The notes: generated by a model from the letters alone, not told the origin. Shown: positions 9,536-17,694, counted from the stretch's first letter. The stretch is 64,000 nt of DNA from Methylobacterium variabile (GCF_001043975.1 NZ_LABY01000132.1:1-64000), one strand, 5' to 3'. Numbers and translations: made by a program.

Positions 9536-10561
9536 ATGAGACCGAACCAGAACAGGCGTATGCGTGGCCGTAACCGCAGCAACAAGGGGCCGAACCCGCT
9601 CACCCGGGCCTACGAGTCGAACGGCCCTGACGTGAAGATCCGCGGCACGGCCCAGCACATCGCCGAGAAGTACGCCCAGCTCGCCCGCGACGCCCAGGCG
9701 AGCGGCGATCCGGTGATGGCCGAGAACTATTTCCAGCACGGCGAGCACTACCAGCGCATCATCGCCGCGGCGAACGAGCAGTACCGCCAGCAGTACGGCG
9801 GCAATTACGGCCGTCAGAGCTTCGACGACGAGGACGAGGGCGACGACGAGGGCACCCAGCCGAACGGCTACGCGCCACAGGAGCGGGGCGGCGTCAACGG
9901 CTACGCTGCATCCGGCTACGGCGCCCCCGACGATTACGGCGATCCCGGCCAGCAGCCCCAGCCCTACGAGAGCCGCGGCGAAGACCGCCCGTCCCGCTTC
10001 GACCGTCAGGATCGCCAAGACCGACCGGAGCGCCAGGATCGCCGCGAGCGCTTCCAGAACCGCCAGGATCGCCAGCAGCGGGACCGCCAGGATCGGGTCG
10101 AGCGCCAGGGGGCCGACCGTCAGGATCTGTCCCGCGTCGAGCCGCCGCGCGAGGCCGTGCGCCAGGACTCGCCACGCCAAGAAGGCCCGCGCCAAGAGGG
10201 CCAGCGTCAAGAGGGCCAGCGCCAGGAGAACCCGCGGCAGGAGGGCTACCGCGAGGGCGGCCGGTCCGAGTTCCGCCGCGAGCGCCGCCGCGAGGAGCCC
10301 CGCTCCGAGCCGGTCCTGGCCGCCGACGAGCCGACCGGCCTGCCGGCCTTCCTGACCACCCCGGTCCGTCCCGTGGCTCCCGCGCCCGCTCCGGTGGAGG
10401 AGCCGCCGCCGGCGCCGCCCGCGGCCCCCGTCGAGGCGGAGGGCGATGCGCCGGCGCCGCGCCCGCGCCGCCGCCGTCGCACCCGGTTCGAGGGCACCGA
10501 GGCCGGGTCCGAGCCGTCGGGCGAGCTCTTCCCCAAGCCGGCCGAGTCGTCGGGCGAGTGA
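9536..10561 (+). CDS. DUF4167 domain-containing protein
   Basis: A 341-residue protein with a conserved basic N-terminus (about residues 1-85, including GPNPLTRAYESNGPDVKIRG and YFQHGEHYQRII) that defines DUF4167. The remainder is low complexity. About residues 155-200 alternate Arg, Gln and Asp (RQDRQDR-type units). About residues 215-240 repeat a five-residue RQEGx unit, and the end is Pro/Ala-rich with a basic RPRRRRRTRF patch. The family is largely confined to alphaproteobacteria, and its function is unknown. The composition suggests a disordered nucleic-acid-binding protein. Its place after prfA-prmC is conserved in relatives. The start is ATG at 9536. Confidence 0.9.
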   Translation: MRPNQNRRMRGRNRSNKGPNPLTRAYESNGPDVKIRGTAQHIAEKYAQLARDAQASGDPVMAENYFQHGEHYQRIIAAANEQYRQQYGGNYGRQSFDDEDEGDDEGTQPNGYAPQERGGVNGYAASGYGAPDDYGDPGQQPQPYESRGEDRPSRFDRQDRQDRPERQDRRERFQNRQDRQQRDRQDRVERQGADRQDLSRVEPPREAVRQDSPRQEGPRQEGQRQEGQRQENPRQEGYREGGRSEFRRERRREEPRSEPVLAADEPTGLPAFLTTPVRPVAPAPAPVEEPPPAPPAAPVEAEGDAPAPRPRRRRRTRFEGTEAGSEPSGELFPKPAESSGE

Positions 10562-10690
10562 GACCGCCGCGCCGTCGAGCAGATCCGCTCGGCGGTGCGG
10601 GTTCAAAGTCCGAGCGGGCGCGGGCGCAAAAGCCCCGCCCGTGACCTTGCGCCGGACGCTCTCGCCGCGACGTGTCGAAGCGAGAGCGCT
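10562..10690 (+). repeat. Dispersed two-hairpin intergenic repeat, copy A
   Basis: It begins at the stop of the DUF4167 gene. Hairpin 1 pairs 10567-10580 with 10587-10600 (14 bp, two G-U pairs). A linker carrying CGTGACCTTGCGCCGGACGC follows. Hairpin 2 pairs 10657-10665 with 10680-10688 (9 bp), with an inner CGAC/GTCG stem. The same plan is seen at 15876, 22018 and, inverted, at 55179. Confidence 0.8.
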
Positions 10691-10751
10691 GATATGAGTC
10701 TGTCGCGCCAGGCCGCCGCGGGGGCCGGCGCGATCCGGGAGAGGAGCGCGC

Positions 10752-11897
10752 GTGTCACACCCCTACGACGTCATCGTGCTCGGCATCGGTGGCATGGGGT
10801 CCGCCGCGTGCTGGCACCTCGCCCGCCGCGGCCAGCGGGTGCTGGGGCTCGAGCGCTTCGACATCCCCCACGCCATGGGCTCGTCCCACGGCGTCAACCG
10901 CATCATCCGCCTCGCGTATTTCGAGGATCCGTCCTACGTGCCGCTGCTGCGGCGGGCCTACGAGAACTGGCGCGAGGCCGAGACCCGCTTCGGCGAGCAG
11001 CTCCTGTACGTCACCGGCTCGATCGATGCCGGGCCGGAAGGCAGCCGGGTGGTGCAGGGGGCGCTCACCGCCTGTCGCCTCCACGACCTGCCGCACGAGA
11101 TCCTTGATGCGGCGGCGCTGAACGCCCGCTTTCCCGGCTACGCGCTGCCCGCCGGGCACGCCGCATTGCTGCAATCCGAGGGCGGCTTCGTCGCCTCCGA
11201 GCGCGGCATCGTGGCCCACGTCGCCCTGGCGCAGGGCGCGGGCGCCGACATCCGCGCCCGCGAGCGCGCCCTGTCCTGGGAGCCGGCCGGCGACGGCGTG
11301 CGGGTGCGGACCGAGCGCGGCACCTACGAGGCCGGGCGCCTCGTCCTCGCGGCCGGGGCCTGGATGCAGGACATCGTGCCGGCGCTCGCCGGCCGCGCCC
11401 TGCCGGAGCGCCAGGTGCTCGGCTGGTTCCAGCCCCGCGACCCCGCCGCCTTCACGCTCTCGACCTTCCCGGTCTTCAACGCCCTGTTCGAGGAAGGCCA
11501 TTTCTACGGCTTCCCGGCCTGGGGCCAGCCCGGCTTCAAGCTCGGGCTCTACCACCACCTCAACGAGACCGGCCCGGCCGAGACCATCGACCGCGAGGTG
11601 CACGCCTACGACGAGGCGGCCCTGCGCACGGCGCTGGCCCGCTACTTCCCGAAGGCGGACGGGCCCACCATGGCCCTGCGCGCCTGCCTGTTCACCAACA
11701 CGCCGGACGAGCACTTCGTCCTCGATACCCTGCCCGACCTGCCCCAGGTGGTGGTCGCCTCGCCCTGCTCGGGCCACGGCTACAAGTTCTGCAGCGTGAT
11801 CGGCGAGATCCTGGCCGACCTGGCGATCGACGGGGAGACGCGGTTCGACATCGGGCTGCACCGGATCGGGCGCCTGCTGGGAACGGCGACCGGGTGA
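10752..11897 (+). CDS. solA: N-methyl-L-tryptophan/sarcosine oxidase-like FAD enzyme
   Basis: A 381-residue FAD-dependent oxidase of the monomeric sarcosine oxidase/SolA family, which oxidatively demethylates N-methyl amino acids to give formaldehyde and peroxide. It has an N-terminal dinucleotide-binding motif GIGGMGSAACWHLARRG, then GSSHGVNRIIR. ACLFTNTPDEHF contains the Cys (residue 312) that would bind FAD covalently. The start is GTG at 10752, with GAGGAG upstream. Formaldehyde release would fit a methylotroph. Whether the substrate is sarcosine or N-methyltryptophan is not decided by sequence. Confidence 0.88.
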   Translation: MSHPYDVIVLGIGGMGSAACWHLARRGQRVLGLERFDIPHAMGSSHGVNRIIRLAYFEDPSYVPLLRRAYENWREAETRFGEQLLYVTGSIDAGPEGSRVVQGALTACRLHDLPHEILDAAALNARFPGYALPAGHAALLQSEGGFVASERGIVAHVALAQGAGADIRARERALSWEPAGDGVRVRTERGTYEAGRLVLAAGAWMQDIVPALAGRALPERQVLGWFQPRDPAAFTLSTFPVFNALFEEGHFYGFPAWGQPGFKLGLYHHLNETGPAETIDREVHAYDEAALRTALARYFPKADGPTMALRACLFTNTPDEHFVLDTLPDLPQVVVASPCSGHGYKFCSVIGEILADLAIDGETRFDIGLHRIGRLLGTATG

Positions 11898-11939
11898 CGG
11901 TCGTCCGCGTCGCTCATCCCCTGAGCTGACCATGTTCTG

Positions 11940-11979
11940 CGCGTCGCGGGCGGCGAGGCGCGCGAGCCTCCGCGACGCG
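11940..11979. terminator. Hairpin between oxidase and SDR genes
   Basis: CGCGTCGCGG at 11940-11949 pairs with CCGCGACGCG at 11970-11979, with a smaller GAGGC/GCCTC stem inside. It lies about 40 bases after the oxidase stop. No T-run follows, so termination is a guess. Confidence 0.4.
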
Positions 11980-12111
11980 ACCTGCCGGGCTCCCCGCCGC
12001 AGCGACGGAAACGGGCCCGAGGGCGATTTTTTGCGCCGCCGCGTGTGGCGTTTCCCGCACGGCCGCCTACCTGCCGGCCTGGACGAGCCCAACATCCAGG
12101 CGGAGCGCACC

Positions 12112-13029
12112 ATGACCCATCACCCCGCACTCGCGAAGGGCCGCGTCGCGGTCGTCACCGGCGCGGCCAGCGGCATCGGCCTCGCGGCCGCCAAGGCCTT
12201 CGCCGCGGCCGGGATGCGGGTGGTGCTGGCCGACCTGCCGGGCGAGGCGCTGACGCAGGCCGGCCGCGCGGTCGCGGGTGCGGCGGCCGGCGGCGAGGCG
12301 GATGTCCGCGCGGTCCCGACGGACGTCTCGCAGCCGGAAGCGCTCGCAGCCCTGCGCCGGGAGGCCGACGCCCTCGGGCCCGTCTCGCTGCTGATGGCCA
12401 ATGCCGGCATCGAGGCCGGCGGGCGCTTCTTCTCCGACGCGGCGACCTGGCACCGGATCATCGACACCAACCTGTGGGGCGTCGTCAACGCCATCCAGGC
12501 CTTCGTCCCGGCGATGATCGAGAGGTCTGAGCCCGGGGCGGTGATCGTCACCGGCTCCAAGCAGGGCATCACCACGCCGCCCGGCAACACGCCCTACAAC
12601 GTCAGCAAGGCCGCCGTGAGGGTGACGACCGAGGCGCTGGCGCACGAGCTGCGCGAGAAGAAATCAACCCTGACCGCCCATCTGCTGATCCCGGGCTTCG
12701 TCTATACCGGCCTGACCCGCGCCCGCGGGGTCACCGAGAAGCCGCACGGCGCCTGGACGCCGGAGGAGACCGTGGACTTCCTGCTCGAGAAGATGGCGGC
12801 GGGCGACTTCTACATCCTCTGTCCGGACAACGAGACCACCCGGGAGATGGACGAGAGGCGGATGCGCTGGGCGGCCGACGACGTCATCCGCAACCGTCCG
12901 GCCCTGTCGCGCTGGCATCCCGACCACAAGGCCGCGTTCGCGGCCCACATGGAGGCGCCGCCGGAGGGCGGCGGCCCCGGTGCGGACCAGGGCGTGAAGG
13001 CGGCAGCGGCGACGCCGGCCTCGTTCTGA
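12112..13029 (+). CDS. SDR family oxidoreductase
   Basis: A 305-residue classical short-chain dehydrogenase. TGAASGIG near the N-terminus binds NAD(P), ANAG follows, and the catalytic YNVSK provides the Tyr and Lys, with the Ser in VTGSK. The C-terminal 25 residues are Gly/Ala/Pro-rich and not part of the fold. The substrate is unknown. ATG at 12112 has GGAG seven bases upstream and gives the usual N-terminus; the frame stays open to 11932 without family similarity. It may run on its own promoter because hairpins lie on both sides. Confidence 0.88.
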   Translation: MTHHPALAKGRVAVVTGAASGIGLAAAKAFAAAGMRVVLADLPGEALTQAGRAVAGAAAGGEADVRAVPTDVSQPEALAALRREADALGPVSLLMANAGIEAGGRFFSDAATWHRIIDTNLWGVVNAIQAFVPAMIERSEPGAVIVTGSKQGITTPPGNTPYNVSKAAVRVTTEALAHELREKKSTLTAHLLIPGFVYTGLTRARGVTEKPHGAWTPEETVDFLLEKMAAGDFYILCPDNETTREMDERRMRWAADDVIRNRPALSRWHPDHKAAFAAHMEAPPEGGGPGADQGVKAAAATPASF

Positions 13030-13076
13030 AGCAGACGGGCGTTGGCAGGCCACCGCTTCGCCCGCTCAGGTCTTTG

Positions 13077-13130
13077 TTTTGTCGCAGGTTTTGTCGCGAA
13101 ACCGGCCGCCGCTTTTGCGACAAAACCTGC
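13077..13130. promoter_or_regulatory. 14-bp inverted repeat with TTTTGTCGC units, upstream of zwf
   Basis: GCAGGTTTTGTCGC at 13084-13097 is the exact reverse complement of 13117-13130, with 19 bases between them. The unit TTTTGTCGC occurs twice in direct orientation (13077-13085 and 13089-13097) and once inverted (13117-13125). It is 200 bases before zwf and 48 after the SDR stop. It could be an operator or a terminator. The repeated unit and the lack of a T-run downstream favour protein binding. Confidence 0.55.
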
Positions 13131-13327
13131 TCAGGGGCCTGCCCGGTCGGCTTGACCGCTGCCGCGGCACCGGAACGGCGCCGAGGGCGGGAGGAGTGCC
13201 GCCAGAGGCGACGCGCACCGCGTTCGCGGGTGCGTGACACAGCCGGACGCGCGCCGCGTCCGTCGGACCTGGAGGCTGGCCGCGCCCTTGCAGGGGCGGC
13301 CGGCGAGAGCGGGAGACCCGTCACCCG

Positions 13328-14803
13328 ATGCACAAGATCATTCCCGTCGCCGCCTTCGACGCCGTCGTGTTCGGCGCCACCGGCGACCTGACGATGCGCA
13401 AGCTGCTGCCGGCGCTCTACTACCGCTTTCGCGACCGGCAGATCCCGGAGGACAGCCGCATCATCGCGGCGGCGCGCAGCCAGCTCGGCACCGGCGAGTA
13501 CCGGGATCTCGCCGCCGCGGCACTCGAGCGCCACGTGCCGGCCGCCGACCGCGAGCCCGACACGTTGACCCGCTTCCTCGATCATCTGCGCTATGTCGCG
13601 GTGGACGGGGCGGGCGAGGCGGGCTGGCAGGATCTGGCGAACCTGCTGGCCGAGCATCCCGACCACGTGCGGCCCTACTACCTCGCCACCTCGCCGAGCC
13701 TGTACGGCGCGATCTGCCGCAACCTCAGCGCCCACGGGCTGATCGGCGAGCGCTCCCGGGTCGTGCTGGAGAAGCCGATCGGCCACGACCTCGCCTCGGC
13801 CCGCGCGATCAACGACCAGGTCGGCACGGTCTTTCCCGAGAGCCAGATCTTCCGCATCGACCACTACCTCGGCAAGGAGACGGTGCAGAACCTCCTGGCC
13901 CTGCGCTTCGCCAACACGATTTTCGAGCGGCTGTGGAACGCCGACGTGATCGACCACGTGCAGATCACCGTGGCGGAGACGGTGGGGGTCGAGGGGCGCG
14001 GCGGCTACTACGACACCTCCGGCGCTCTGCGGGACATGCTGCAGAACCACATGCTGCAGCTCCTCTGCCTGCTCGGCATGGAGAGCCCGCTTTCCCTCGA
14101 CGCCGACGCGGTGCGCGACGAGAAGCTGAAGGTGCTGCGCGCCCTGAAGCCGATTCCCGCCCACGAGGTGCCGATGCGCACCGTGCGCGGCCAGTACGTC
14201 GCCGGTGCCGTGAACGGCCAGCCGGTCCCGGGCTACGCCGCCGACCTCGGCGAGCACCGGCAGAGCCTGACCGAGACCTTCGTGGCGTTGAAGCTCGAGC
14301 TGATGACGCCGCGCTGGGCCGGGGTGCCGTTCTACCTGCGCACCGGAAAGCGGCTGCCGCAGAAGGTCTCGGAGATCGTGGTGCAGTTCCGCTCCTCGCC
14401 GTTCAGCATCTTCCCGGACGAGTTCGCCCGCGAGCCGAACCGCCTGGTGATCCGGCTCCAGCCGCAGGAGGGCATCAAGCTCGAGGTCATGACGAAGGAG
14501 CCGGGCCCCGGCGGCATGCGCCTGCGGGCGACGGGCCTCGACATCTCCTTCGAGGAGACCTTCAACCAGCGCTACCCGGACGCCTACGAGCGCCTGCTGA
14601 TGGACGTGGTGCGCGGCAACGCCACCCTGTTCATGCGCCGCGACGAGGTCGAGGCTGCCTGGGCCTGGGCCGACGGCCTGCTCAACGCCTGGGCCGACCG
14701 GCCGGAGCCGCCGCGCCCCTACCCGGCCGGCACCTGGGGGCCCACCGCCGCCATCGCGCTGATCGAGCGTGACGGGCGGACCTGGCACGAGGATCTCGGC
14801 TGA
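13328..14803 (+). CDS. zwf: Glucose-6-phosphate dehydrogenase
   Basis: A 491-residue enzyme that oxidises glucose 6-phosphate to 6-phosphogluconolactone with NADP, feeding the pentose phosphate and Entner-Doudoroff pathways. The N-terminal GATGDLTMRKLLPALY binds the nucleotide. The active-site signature RIDHYLGKE places the catalytic region at residues 176-184 (His179). FANTIFE and SSPFSIFPDE further on are typical of the family. The start is ATG at 13328. No pgl or edd gene follows, so it is a stand-alone zwf. A repeated inverted motif 200 bases upstream may regulate it. Confidence 0.96.
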   Translation: MHKIIPVAAFDAVVFGATGDLTMRKLLPALYYRFRDRQIPEDSRIIAAARSQLGTGEYRDLAAAALERHVPAADREPDTLTRFLDHLRYVAVDGAGEAGWQDLANLLAEHPDHVRPYYLATSPSLYGAICRNLSAHGLIGERSRVVLEKPIGHDLASARAINDQVGTVFPESQIFRIDHYLGKETVQNLLALRFANTIFERLWNADVIDHVQITVAETVGVEGRGGYYDTSGALRDMLQNHMLQLLCLLGMESPLSLDADAVRDEKLKVLRALKPIPAHEVPMRTVRGQYVAGAVNGQPVPGYAADLGEHRQSLTETFVALKLELMTPRWAGVPFYLRTGKRLPQKVSEIVVQFRSSPFSIFPDEFAREPNRLVIRLQPQEGIKLEVMTKEPGPGGMRLRATGLDISFEETFNQRYPDAYERLLMDVVRGNATLFMRRDEVEAAWAWADGLLNAWADRPEPPRPYPAGTWGPTAAIALIERDGRTWHEDLG

Positions 14804-14980
14804 CGATCCGGGTTCATTGGCCCGGCTCATTGGAATAATCCCAATATATCTCAACGGCATGGCGCCGGGAGAGAGGACCGCCGCGGCTTCCCTTCCGGCG
14901 CCCGGCGCTCTAGAGGAGCCCCGAGACAAAGGCCCGCTCCCGCGCCCCGGCGCGGGCGGGCGCCGAGGAATCCTGCCGTC

Positions 14981-15637
14981 ATGCCGCCCTGCCGCCCGTC
15001 CCTCGCCAGCCTCCTGGTCCTCGCCGCGCTCGTCGCCGTGCCGTTCGCCCCGCCCGCCCGCGCCCAGGAGGAGCCGGCCGCCGAGGCGCCGGCCCCCAAG
15101 CCTGCCCCGAAGCCGGCGCCCCGCAAGCCGGCCCCGAAACCCGCGGCCGCCCCGGCGGCTGCTGCTGCGGTGGCGGCCCCGACCGGCGCCTGGCCCAACG
15201 GGGCGAGCGCGGTGAGCGAGGTCTACGGCGACTGGACGATCAGCTGCACCCGCGAGAGCGAGAAGCGCCAGTGCCAGCTCTCGCAGGCGCAAGGCGTGGC
15301 CCAGACCGGGCAGCGCCGCTTCAGCATCGAGCTGAGCCCGCCGCAGGACGGGCGCAGCAACGGTCTCATGCTGATGCCGCTCGGCCTGTCGATCGAGCCC
15401 GGCGTGACCTTCAAGCTCGACGACGCGACGCTCGGCAAGGGGGCGCCCTACACCGCCTGCGTCCAGGCCGGCTGCCTGGTGCCGATCAGCTTCCCCACCG
15501 TCGCCACCGACGCGATGAAGACCGCGGTGAACCTGCGGGTGACCGGCACCAAGCCCAACGGCGAGGCCGAGACCATCACGGTGCCGCTCGCCGGCTTCGC
15601 CGCCGCCCTCGCCCGGATGACGCAGCTCTTGAGCTGA
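14981..15637 (+). CDS. Exported invasion-associated locus B (IalB) family protein
   Basis: A 218-residue protein with a signal peptide (cleavage near ARAQ, residue 27). An Ala/Pro/Lys-rich linker (about residues 30-65) follows, then the IalB domain starting at VYGDWTISC. Two Cys pairs (WTISC...QC and ACVQAGC) probably form disulfides in the periplasm. In Bartonella, IalB is linked to invasion; in free-living relatives these proteins are common and of unknown role. The start is ATG at 14981, with GAGGAA upstream. The Lys-Pro-Ala linker may interact with the cell envelope. Confidence 0.85.
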   Translation: MPPCRPSLASLLVLAALVAVPFAPPARAQEEPAAEAPAPKPAPKPAPRKPAPKPAAAPAAAAAVAAPTGAWPNGASAVSEVYGDWTISCTRESEKRQCQLSQAQGVAQTGQRRFSIELSPPQDGRSNGLMLMPLGLSIEPGVTFKLDDATLGKGAPYTACVQAGCLVPISFPTVATDAMKTAVNLRVTGTKPNGEAETITVPLAGFAAALARMTQLLS

Positions 15638-15680
15638 TTTCTTCACGGCCCGCTCACGGGTTCGGGCGCAGCATGGCGTC

Positions 15681-15875
15681 ATGACCGCCCCCAGCACCGC
15701 CTCCCTCGCCGCCGGCGCCCTGACCCTCCAGGGCGCCGCCTTCAGCCAGCAGGTCGCGACCCTCGCCGCCCGCCGCCAGATCGACGCCGAGCGCGACGTG
15801 GCCGGCCTGGTGGCGCAGACCGCGAACGCACCCGCCCCGCCGGGGCAGGGGCGCGTGCTCGACGTGAAGGTGTGA
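15681..15875 (+). CDS. Small hypothetical protein with YjfB-like pattern
   Basis: A 64-residue protein: an Ala-rich helix with SQQV, then PAPPGQGRVLDVKV at the end. The layout (short helical start, middle helix, Pro-Gly turn and terminal VDVKV-like strand) loosely resembles the YjfB 'putative motility protein' family. This is a visual resemblance, not an assignment. ATG at 15681 is 43 bases after the IalB gene, so they may be cotranscribed. The stop directly abuts repeat copy B. Confidence 0.6.
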   Translation: MTAPSTASLAAGALTLQGAAFSQQVATLAARRQIDAERDVAGLVAQTANAPAPPGQGRVLDVKV

Positions 15876-15996
15876 GACCGCCGCGCCATCGAGCGGACTC
15901 GCTCGGCGGCGCGGGCTCAATCCCGAACGGGGGCCGGCTGCGGAAAGCCCGGCCTGTGACCTCGCGCCGGACGCTCCCGCGCCGATGCGGGAGCAC
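15876..15996 (+). repeat. Dispersed two-hairpin intergenic repeat, copy B
   Basis: It starts at the stop codon of the small gene before it. Hairpin 1 pairs 15881-15894 with 15901-15914 (14 positions, one A-C mismatch). The linker contains GGCCTGTGACCTCGCGCCGG. Hairpin 2 pairs GCTCCCGC at 15973-15980 with GCGGGAGC at 15987-15994. A middle hairpin (GGCCGGC against GCCCGGCC) is also possible. Confidence 0.8.
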
Positions 15997-16189
15997 GCTG
16001 GCATGGGACCGACTCCGGAAGCCATCGTCCGGGTTCCGTGGCGGAGCCCGCCCGGCCGTCTCCCGCACCGGCGCCGACAGGCGCCCGAGTTCTCGTCTCG
16101 CCGCGAGTTCCGGGACGGCGCGAGAGGCCGCAGACCCACGAGGGCGTCTTGCTGCCGATCAACCCGCTGCCCGCGCGTGCGCCAGCACT

Positions 16190-16210
16190 TGCCTGCCCGT
16201 GAGGCAGGCA
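16190..16210. promoter_or_regulatory. 8-bp palindrome upstream of the narK promoter
   Basis: TGCCTGCC at 16190-16197 and GGCAGGCA at 16203-16210 form a perfect inverted repeat, ending 36 bases before the sigma-54 element. It could be an activator site or a terminator for the upstream transcript. It does not match the NtrC consensus. Confidence 0.35.
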
Positions 16211-16246
16211 GGCCGCGGCGAGGGTCCGCGCGTCCTCGATGCCGGT

Positions 16247-16262
16247 TGGCACGAAAGTTGCT
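16247..16262 (+). promoter_or_regulatory. Sigma-54 promoter of narK
   Basis: TGGCACG at 16247-16253, four bases, then TTGCT at 16258-16262. This matches the RpoN consensus TGGCACG-N4-TTGCW exactly, with GG and GC 12 bases apart. Transcription should start near 16273. It implies activation by an enhancer-binding protein such as NtrC, as is usual for nitrate assimilation genes. Confidence 0.85.
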
Positions 16263-16293
16263 GTTGAGTTCCGCAGGCTGGCCTCACGGCCCG

Positions 16294-16332
16294 CGGGGCA
16301 AAGACGCCCGAGCCTTGGACAGGGATGTCCGA
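16294..16332 (+). ncRNA. Two-hairpin ANTAR-target-like leader (NasT/NasR type)
   Basis: Two adjacent hairpins have six-base loops. The first is GGGC-AAAGAC-GCCC at 16296-16309, and the second is GGAC-AGGGAT-GTCC at 16317-16330, extended by two outer pairs. Both loops have A at position 1 and G at position 4, the known pattern bound by ANTAR antiterminators such as NasR and NasT. The leader lies between the predicted transcription start and narK, as in other nitrate assimilation operons. Confidence 0.75.
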
Positions 16333-16338
16333 CAGATT

Positions 16339-16372
16339 GAGGGCGTGACCGGGCGCACCGGCTGCCGCCCTC
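16339..16372 (+). terminator. Candidate leader terminator stem of narK
   Basis: GAGGGCG at 16339-16345 pairs with CGCCCTC at 16366-16372, with a CCGG/CCGG pair inside. It follows the second ANTAR-like hairpin by 7 bases, where an attenuator would be expected. It has no T-run, and a CCCCC/GGGGG element lies a little downstream, so the exact terminator is uncertain. Confidence 0.4.
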
Positions 16373-16425
16373 GCCCTGAAGCGCGATCAAGACCCCCCGC
16401 GGGGGCTGTGCGTGAGGCTCCAACC

Positions 16426-17685
16426 ATGGCCAGTTTCAAGACCGTCATGAAGTCGGGTCATCCCCCGACCCTGTTCGCCGCGTTCCTGTACTTCGATTTC
16501 TGCTTCGCGATCTGGGTGCTGAACGGCGCCATGGGGCCGTTCATCACCGAGACCTACAAGCTCACGCCGGCCCAGACCGGCTTCATGATCTCGCTGCCGA
16601 TCCTCGCCGGCGCCATCATGCGCTTCCCCCTCGGCGTGCTCGCCCAGTATATCGGGCGCAAGAACGCCGCGATCACCGAGATGGCGCTGATCATCCTGGC
16701 GATGGCCTACGGCTTCTTCCTGGTGCACTCGTTCAACGACGTGCTCGCCATGGGCGTGCTGCTCGGCATCGCCGGCGCGTCCTTCGGGGTGGCCCTGTCC
16801 CTCGGCTCGGGTTGGTTCCCGGCCCAGCACAAGGGCCTGGCGATGGGTATCGCCGGGGCCGGCAACTCGGGCACCGTGCTCGCCGTGCTGTTCGCGCCGC
16901 CGCTCGCCCAGGCCTATGGCTGGCAGGCGGTCTACGGCTTCGCCGGCGTGTTCATGCTGATCCCCCTCGTCGTGATGATCGTCTTCGCCAAGGAGCCGCC
17001 GGACCGCGAGCACCAGAGCTTCAAGCAGCACGTCTCCTGCCTGTTCGAGAAGGACGGCTGGGCCTTCAACCTGATCTACGTCATCACCTTCGGTGGCTTC
17101 ATCGGCCTGTCGAATTTCCTGCCGACCTTCTTCTACGAGCAGTTCGCCGTCACCAAGGTCGAGGCCGGGCGCCTGACCATGCTGGCCGCCCTGATGGGCT
17201 CCGGCATCCGCATCCTCGGCGGCTACTTCGCCGACCGGATCGGCGGCATCCTGGTGCTGACCGTGGTGCTGCTCGCCGCCGTCGGCTCGTTCCTGATGCT
17301 CACCGCGGCGCCGACGCTCCTCGTCACCACGCTGCTGTTCATGCTCTGCTTCGCGGCGCTCGGCGCCGGCAACGGCGCCCTGTTCCAGCTCGTGCCCCTG
17401 CGCTGGCCGACCAACACGGCGGTGGCCGGCTCGATGATCGGCGAGGTCGGGGCGCTCGGCGGCGCCATCCTGCCGAACGCCATGGGCCTGTCGAAGCAGT
17501 ATACCGGCGGCTTCGCGACGGGCTTCCTGTTCTACGCCGCCTTCACGGCGATCGTGCTCGGCTGCCTCGCCCTGTGGTCGCGCAAGTGGGTCGGCGTCTG
17601 GGTCGGCCCGCGCGGCAAGGTGCTGACCGCGGCGGCGGAGCCGGCCCGGCAGGAGGGCATCATCGGCGACGCGCAGCGTGCCTGA
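16426..17685 (+). CDS. narK: NarK/NasA-type nitrate transporter (MFS)
   Basis: A 419-residue major facilitator protein of the nitrate/nitrite porter family. The two nitrate signature segments are present: GIAGAGNSGTVLAVLFAPPLA in the middle and GEVGALGGAILPNAMG near the end, each in a membrane helix. About 12 transmembrane helices are expected. It would import nitrate for assimilation across the inner membrane. ATG at 16426 has GTGAGG upstream. No nitrate or nitrite reductase gene adjoins it; comF follows in the opposite direction after 9 bases. Control by sigma-54 and an ANTAR-type leader is predicted from the upstream sequence. Confidence 0.93.
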   Translation: MASFKTVMKSGHPPTLFAAFLYFDFCFAIWVLNGAMGPFITETYKLTPAQTGFMISLPILAGAIMRFPLGVLAQYIGRKNAAITEMALIILAMAYGFFLVHSFNDVLAMGVLLGIAGASFGVALSLGSGWFPAQHKGLAMGIAGAGNSGTVLAVLFAPPLAQAYGWQAVYGFAGVFMLIPLVVMIVFAKEPPDREHQSFKQHVSCLFEKDGWAFNLIYVITFGGFIGLSNFLPTFFYEQFAVTKVEAGRLTMLAALMGSGIRILGGYFADRIGGILVLTVVLLAAVGSFLMLTAAPTLLVTTLLFMLCFAALGAGNGALFQLVPLRWPTNTAVAGSMIGEVGALGGAILPNAMGLSKQYTGGFATGFLFYAAFTAIVLGCLALWSRKWVGVWVGPRGKVLTAAAEPARQEGIIGDAQRA

Positions 17686-17694
17686 CGCCGCTCG

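Noticed and set aside
10020..10260. Tandem repeats that might be a CRISPR or minisatellite
   Set aside because: They are coding: short Arg-Gln-Glu-rich units in frame inside the DUF4167 gene, with no spacer structure.
12884..15889. A 1001-codon open frame on the minus strand across zwf and neighbours
   Set aside because: It is antisense to zwf, the IalB gene and the small gene. Its product is His/Arg/Gly/Leu-rich without domains. High GC makes such frames common.
16141..16200. NtrC sites upstream of the sigma-54 promoter
   Set aside because: Only poor matches to the TGCACC-N5-GGTGCA consensus are seen. The palindrome at 16190 does not fit it.
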